Made by a program: the position numbers and the translations under genes
Assembly: GCA_022844585.1 (NCBI GenBank)
Contig: JALHLM010000302.1
Location: 1-7,496 of the forward strand
Length of the DNA: 7,496 nucleotides
DNA from: Pirellulales bacterium
Lineage (GTDB): Bacteria > Planctomycetota > Planctomycetia > Pirellulales > JALHLM01
Reading direction: 5' to 3'
The notes under the pieces: model-generated
Database searches by the model: none
Seen by the model: only the letters and a program-made list of their open reading frames with translations
What the model was told of the DNA's origin: nothing
Shown: in pieces, positions 1 through 7,496 of the stretch
Numbering within the stretch: the stretch's first letter is position 1
How the letters are laid out: each line of letters opens with the position of its first letter

Positions 1-174
1 CTCCGCGAGTTTGTCCAAGTAGGCCTCGCGACCAAGGACTCGGATGTCGGCTTTCCAACGCGAGCCAAAGTGGCGACGAACAGCATCGATGAAGGCCATC
101 TTTTCGGAATCTCCTGGAAGGGAGTGAATGTAAGTCAGAGTCTCTTGGCCAATATGAACATCGTAGCGAACCAT
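1..174 (-). CDS. Partial unknown protein, cut by left edge
   Basis: The minus strand is open from the ATG at 174 to the window edge, giving at least 58 residues beginning MVRYDVHIGQETLTYIHSLP and ending at the edge with EAYLDKLAE. I do not recognise the family. The residue mix (a short beta-like start, then a charged helix around DSEKMAFIDAVRRHF) is protein-like, and more so than the competing plus-strand frame over the same bases. The beta-then-helix opening is loosely like RelE/ParE-type toxins, but no diagnostic residues are visible, so this is only a thought. The frame stays open upstream to about position 345. A TTG at 210 with GGAGGA just upstream (bases 214-219) is an alternative start, though its spacing of 3 bases is short; no clear ribosome site precedes the ATG at 174. 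The gene is divergent from the recombinase and may belong to the same accessory element. Confidence 0.5.
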   Translation of the reverse strand, partial: MVRYDVHIGQETLTYIHSLPGDSEKMAFIDAVRRHFGSRWKADIRVLGREAYLDKLAE

Positions 175-304
175 GGCTATGAATTCGAGCGCTTCGGCAG
201 CTCTTATCAAAACTCCTCCAAAGTGGACATGCCGCCGAAACCGGTCGATCGCCGGACATCTGAAAGATGCGCAACGCGCGGGGCTCACTGATTCCACTGT
301 GTTT

Positions 305-313
305 TGGTAGAAT
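305..313 (+). promoter_or_regulatory. Possible extended -10 promoter for the recombinase
   Basis: The bases TGGTAGAAT form a TGn extended -10 element with a five-of-six match to TATAAT. No good -35 is seen 16-18 bases upstream, which is tolerable for extended -10 promoters. Transcription would begin near 320, leaving a leader of about 120 bases before the preferred recombinase start at 442. This would argue against the upstream in-frame starts at 304 (TTG) and 319 (ATG). It is a single short motif match and could be chance. Confidence 0.3.
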
Positions 314-441
314 CGGCCATGGCAGTGATCGCCGCTCGCGACTTACACCATGACGCTATCGGATCCCGCTTTTCTCAACCAAGTTTTGGGCCTGCGAACG
401 AGCCGCTCCGATGGCGTGTACCCGTGCTCACATCGCCTAAG

Positions 442-2237
<1,796 letters not shown>

Positions 2238-2459
2238 AGCACACCGAACCAAACAAGAATCACTTGTACGTTCTTGACAATGATGGGATCGCATCCCAGA
2301 CCATCGGAGATGCGGCAATGATAAGATGCCCCCAGACATACCACCGCCAAGCGGCATGCGGCCGTTCCTGCGGAGTCGCATCTATGTCCGGCGCAGTCAT
2401 CGAAGGCAGTAAATCCCGTGACAAGCGAGACTGCAGATTTCCGCCATTCAGGCGCATCG
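2238..2459. other. Non-coding gap between convergent genes
   Basis: This lies between the tRNA fragment and the secA stop codon. I see no credible gene. It holds a small perfect inverted repeat, TGGGAT-CGC-ATCCCA (2284-2298), and a short CCGC-CAA-GCGG hairpin near 2342. Neither is followed by a T-run on either strand, so neither is a convincing intrinsic terminator for secA or the recombinase. The right boundary of any inserted element should fall at or near 2238. Confidence 0.5.
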
Positions 2460-6185
<3,726 letters not shown>

Positions 6186-6288
6186 ATCACACCAGCCCCC
6201 AGAATGCCGGGCTGTCAAAACGACTCAGGAATGGCGCGCGAACGCGCCAGGAAAACCGGAAAACACCGCTGGCGCAAGCTGTTCCGGT
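6186..6288 (-). promoter_or_regulatory. Structured secA 5' leader with three hairpins
   Basis: In the predicted secA transcript, three inverted repeats occur in turn. ACCGGAA/TTCCGGT (6255-6261 and 6282-6288; 20-base loop) sits at the likely 5' end. TGGCGCG/CGCGCCA (6232-6249) is a perfect 7-bp stem closed by a TTCG loop on the minus strand. CAGCCC/GGGCTG (6193-6198 and 6209-6214) has a 10-base loop. The third takes up part of the GGGGG run (6196-6200), the only G-rich stretch near the start codon, 10 bases before the ATG at 6185. This could modulate secA translation. SecA synthesis is secretion-responsive in E. coli through SecM, but no SecM-like reading frame is seen here, so regulation is inference only. 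Confidence 0.45.
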
Positions 6289-6293
6289 CCCGT

Positions 6294-6322
6294 AGTTTAT
6301 GGCGAAGTCCCTTGTGGGTCAA
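6294..6322 (-). promoter_or_regulatory. Likely sigma70-type promoter of secA
   Basis: On the minus strand, TTGACC (6322-6317, five of six matches to TTGACA) is followed after exactly 17 bases by TAAACT (6299-6294, four of six to TATAAT). Transcription would start near 6287, about 100 bases before the secA ATG. It is the best promoter match I saw in this gap. Confidence 0.6.
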
Positions 6323-6335
6323 TAACTTACGCCAC

Positions 6336-6356
6336 GCTGGTCCGGTCGCGACCAGC
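6336..6356. repeat. Inverted repeat upstream of secA promoter
   Basis: GCTGGTC (6336-6342) and GACCAGC (6350-6356) are perfect 7-base arms around 7 bases. The overlapping GGTCGCGACC (6344-6353) is a 10-base perfect palindrome of its own. It ends 14 bases upstream of the secA -35 element, a usual place for an activator or repressor site, but it may simply be one of the many repeats in this GC-rich gap. Confidence 0.45.
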
Positions 6357-6643
6357 CACCGGGCTGATCGCGCAATTTGGCAGCCGCGGGGCCTGCCCGG
6401 ACGATTCTTATGCAATTGCGATACCAGGAAAATGGCAGTTCTTGTGTGAACTGTGGGAGGCGTCTCCCGACGCCGATGGAACGGACGTCGATAGAAAGAG
6501 CCGGCCAGTACTCCATTTCGTCCCCATCGGCGTCGGGAGAAGCCTCCTACAGCTGATCCCGCTCAATCAGTTGCGGGATTCCCGGTGGTCGGGCAAGATA
6601 GGGGCCGGATCGGTTTATTAAGGCTGAAACTGTTTGGTGGAAA
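6357..6643. other. Rest of the secA-hydrolase divergent gap
   Basis: Apart from the 29-base inverted repeat pair listed separately, I see no gene here. CGCAATT (6370-6376) and AATTGCG (6414-6420) form another 7-base inverted pair. A weak promoter candidate for the hydrolase is TTGCGG (from 6571), 17 bases, then CAAGAT (6594-6599), with only three of six matches in each box. The hydrolase promoter is therefore unresolved. Confidence 0.4.
6451..6552. repeat. 29-base inverted repeat pair, 44-base spacer
   Basis: The left arm (6451-6479) and the reverse complement of the right arm (6524-6552) agree at 27 of 29 bases, differing at the fifth and twelfth. The left arm also folds on itself as GGCGTC-TCCC-GACGCC (6459-6474), a perfect 6-bp stem; the second arm difference breaks this stem in the right arm. 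The whole 102-base unit resembles a short non-autonomous or REP-like element and matches my memory of GGAGGCGTCTCC-type repeats common in Planctomycetota, which I cannot verify here. It ends 91 bases before the hydrolase GTG. If transcribed with that gene it would form a very stable leader hairpin. Confidence 0.8.
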
Positions 6644-7450
6644 GTGGTTAGAACTCCTGCCAGCGTCGATGTTCGCGGGGAACTGGTGTTTCTGGGGACC
6701 GGGACCTCCCTGGGTGTGCCTGTTATTGGATGCGACTGCGAGACGTGCGTCAGCTTGGACCCCCGTAATTTCCGCACTCGGTGCGGGCTGGTGCTGGGCC
6801 TGCCCGAGGGAAATCTCCTCGTCGATACCCCACCAGACCTTTGGCGGCAGTTGATTCGGGAGCGGATTGGGCTGATTCATGCGACGCTGTTCACGCACGA
6901 ACACGCGGATCACCTATTTGGTCTGGACGATTTACGGCTGTTTGCCCATTATCTGGGCCGTCCGGTGCCGATTTACTGCGAGGCGGCGGTCGAAGCGCGG
7001 ATTCGGAAGTCGTTTGATTACGCCTTCGCTCCCGAGGCGGCGACCTACCACGCCGGGGGTGTGCCGCAATTGGAGTTCCGGAGAATTGGGCTCGAGCCGT
7101 TCGAGTTGCTGGGCGTCCGGGTGACGCCGCTGCGACTGCGGCACGGACGATTCAACGTGCTCGGCTTTCGGTTCGGCAACGTGGCGTATTGCACGGATAC
7201 GAACGGCATTCCGGATGAAAGCTGGCCGGTATTGAAGGATTTAGACGTGTTGATTCTCGATGCGTTGAGACACAAACCACACCCCACGCATTTCAGTTTG
7301 GACGAAGCGATTGCCGTAGCGCAGCGCGCCGGCGCGAAACGGACGTTGTTCACACATCTATCGCACGACCTGGAACACGCGGCGACGAACGCCGCGCTGC
7401 CGGACGGAATGGAAGTCGCCTACGACGGGATGAGAATCCCGTTGACATAA
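6644..7450 (+). CDS. PhnP-like metallo-beta-lactamase-fold hydrolase
   Basis: This is a 268-residue soluble metal-dependent hydrolase. GTGTSLGVP at 18-26 opens the fold. GCDCETC (Cys30, 32, 35) matches the extra structural zinc site of the PhnP branch. The catalytic metal motif is THEHADH (84-90, with His85, His87, Asp89, His90), followed by His167 in LRLRHGRF, Asp185 in CTDT and a late histidine in PTHFS or THLSH (His216, His238 or His241). PhnP in E. coli is a cyclic phosphodiesterase acting on phosphoribosyl 1,2-cyclic phosphate in phosphonate breakdown; it has 252 residues. No phosphonate genes are visible here, so the substrate is open and I give no symbol. The start is the GTG at 6644, the first usable start after the in-frame stop at 6599. 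A GTG at 6686 would begin directly before FLGTGTS. It is divergent from secA, with no sign of a functional link. Confidence 0.92.
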   Translation: MVRTPASVDVRGELVFLGTGTSLGVPVIGCDCETCVSLDPRNFRTRCGLVLGLPEGNLLVDTPPDLWRQLIRERIGLIHATLFTHEHADHLFGLDDLRLFAHYLGRPVPIYCEAAVEARIRKSFDYAFAPEAATYHAGGVPQLEFRRIGLEPFELLGVRVTPLRLRHGRFNVLGFRFGNVAYCTDTNGIPDESWPVLKDLDVLILDALRHKPHPTHFSLDEAIAVAQRAGAKRTLFTHLSHDLEHAATNAALPDGMEVAYDGMRIPLT

Positions 7451-7467
7451 GAGATAAATAGGCACAC

Positions 7468-7490
7468 TAGCCCGACGCGCAAGCGAGGGG
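7468..7490 (+). repeat. Hairpin with GCAA loop, possible dispersed repeat
   Basis: Starting 18 bases after the hydrolase stop, CCC (7471-7473) can pair with GGG (7487-7489) and CGC (7476-7478) with GCG (7483-7485), around a GCAA tetraloop of the stable GNRA type. A small internal bulge (GA opposite A) separates the two stems. The core TAGCCCGACGCGCAAGCGAG resembles a motif I recall between genes in Pirellulales-type genomes. The window ends 6 bases later, so it may be one arm of a longer repeat or part of a terminator. Confidence 0.45.
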
Positions 7491-7496
7491 GAGTAA

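Noticed and set aside
70..291. A 73-codon plus-strand open frame near the left edge.
   Set aside because: It overlaps the minus-strand frame, which reads more like a protein, and it has no recognisable feature.
304..441. N-terminal extension of the recombinase from the TTG at 304 or ATG at 319.
   Set aside because: The resolvase domain begins just after the ATG at 442, the extension has no family-like sequence, and a possible extended -10 overlaps its beginning.
2274..2279. A perfect TTGACA on the plus strand.
   Set aside because: No -10 box lies at suitable spacing and it would point into the 3' end of secA on the wrong strand.

Overview
The window most likely comes from a member of the Planctomycetota, probably Pirellulales-like. 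The evidence is a SecA of about 1240 residues, far longer than the roughly 900 of E. coli SecA, together with a zinc-ribbon serine recombinase and a PhnP-type metallo-beta-lactamase-fold hydrolase. The short intergenic repeats also look to me like those of this phylum. This assignment rests on recognising gene styles, not on a search.

Layout, left to right. A minus-strand gene of unknown function runs off the left edge (start near 174). After a 267-base gap with one possible extended -10 promoter comes a large serine recombinase on the plus strand (442-2214). Its last codons run through a perfect hairpin and then into the antisense of a 42-base tRNA fragment. That fragment (2196-2237, minus) fits the 3' part of a tRNA-Pro (anticodon CGG), cut at the start of the anticodon loop. 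About 220 bases of non-coding DNA follow, and then the 3' end of secA, which is convergent with the recombinase.

secA (2460-6185, minus) is intact and fills half the window. A good sigma70-type promoter (TTGACC, 17 bases, TAAACT) lies about 100 bases upstream. The leader between them can form three hairpins, the last of which covers the only G-rich stretch before the start codon. The secA to hydrolase gap (6186-6643) is dense with inverted repeats, including a pair of 29-base arms with two mismatches around a 44-base spacer. Divergent from secA is the hydrolase (6644-7450, plus), after which the window ends inside a small GNRA-type hairpin that looks like a dispersed repeat.

secA and the hydrolase are housekeeping-type chromosomal genes. 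The recombinase and left-edge gene look like the end of an accessory element. The recombinase end carries the 3' half of a tRNA, as an integrative element's attachment site would, but the matching 5' half is absent. The best reading is an element that inserted outside its usual tRNA target, or a junction that has since decayed. I see no other novel multi-gene system here. The most interesting points are the recombinase/tRNA junction, the structured secA leader, the enlarged SecA helical region and the 29-base inverted repeat pair.
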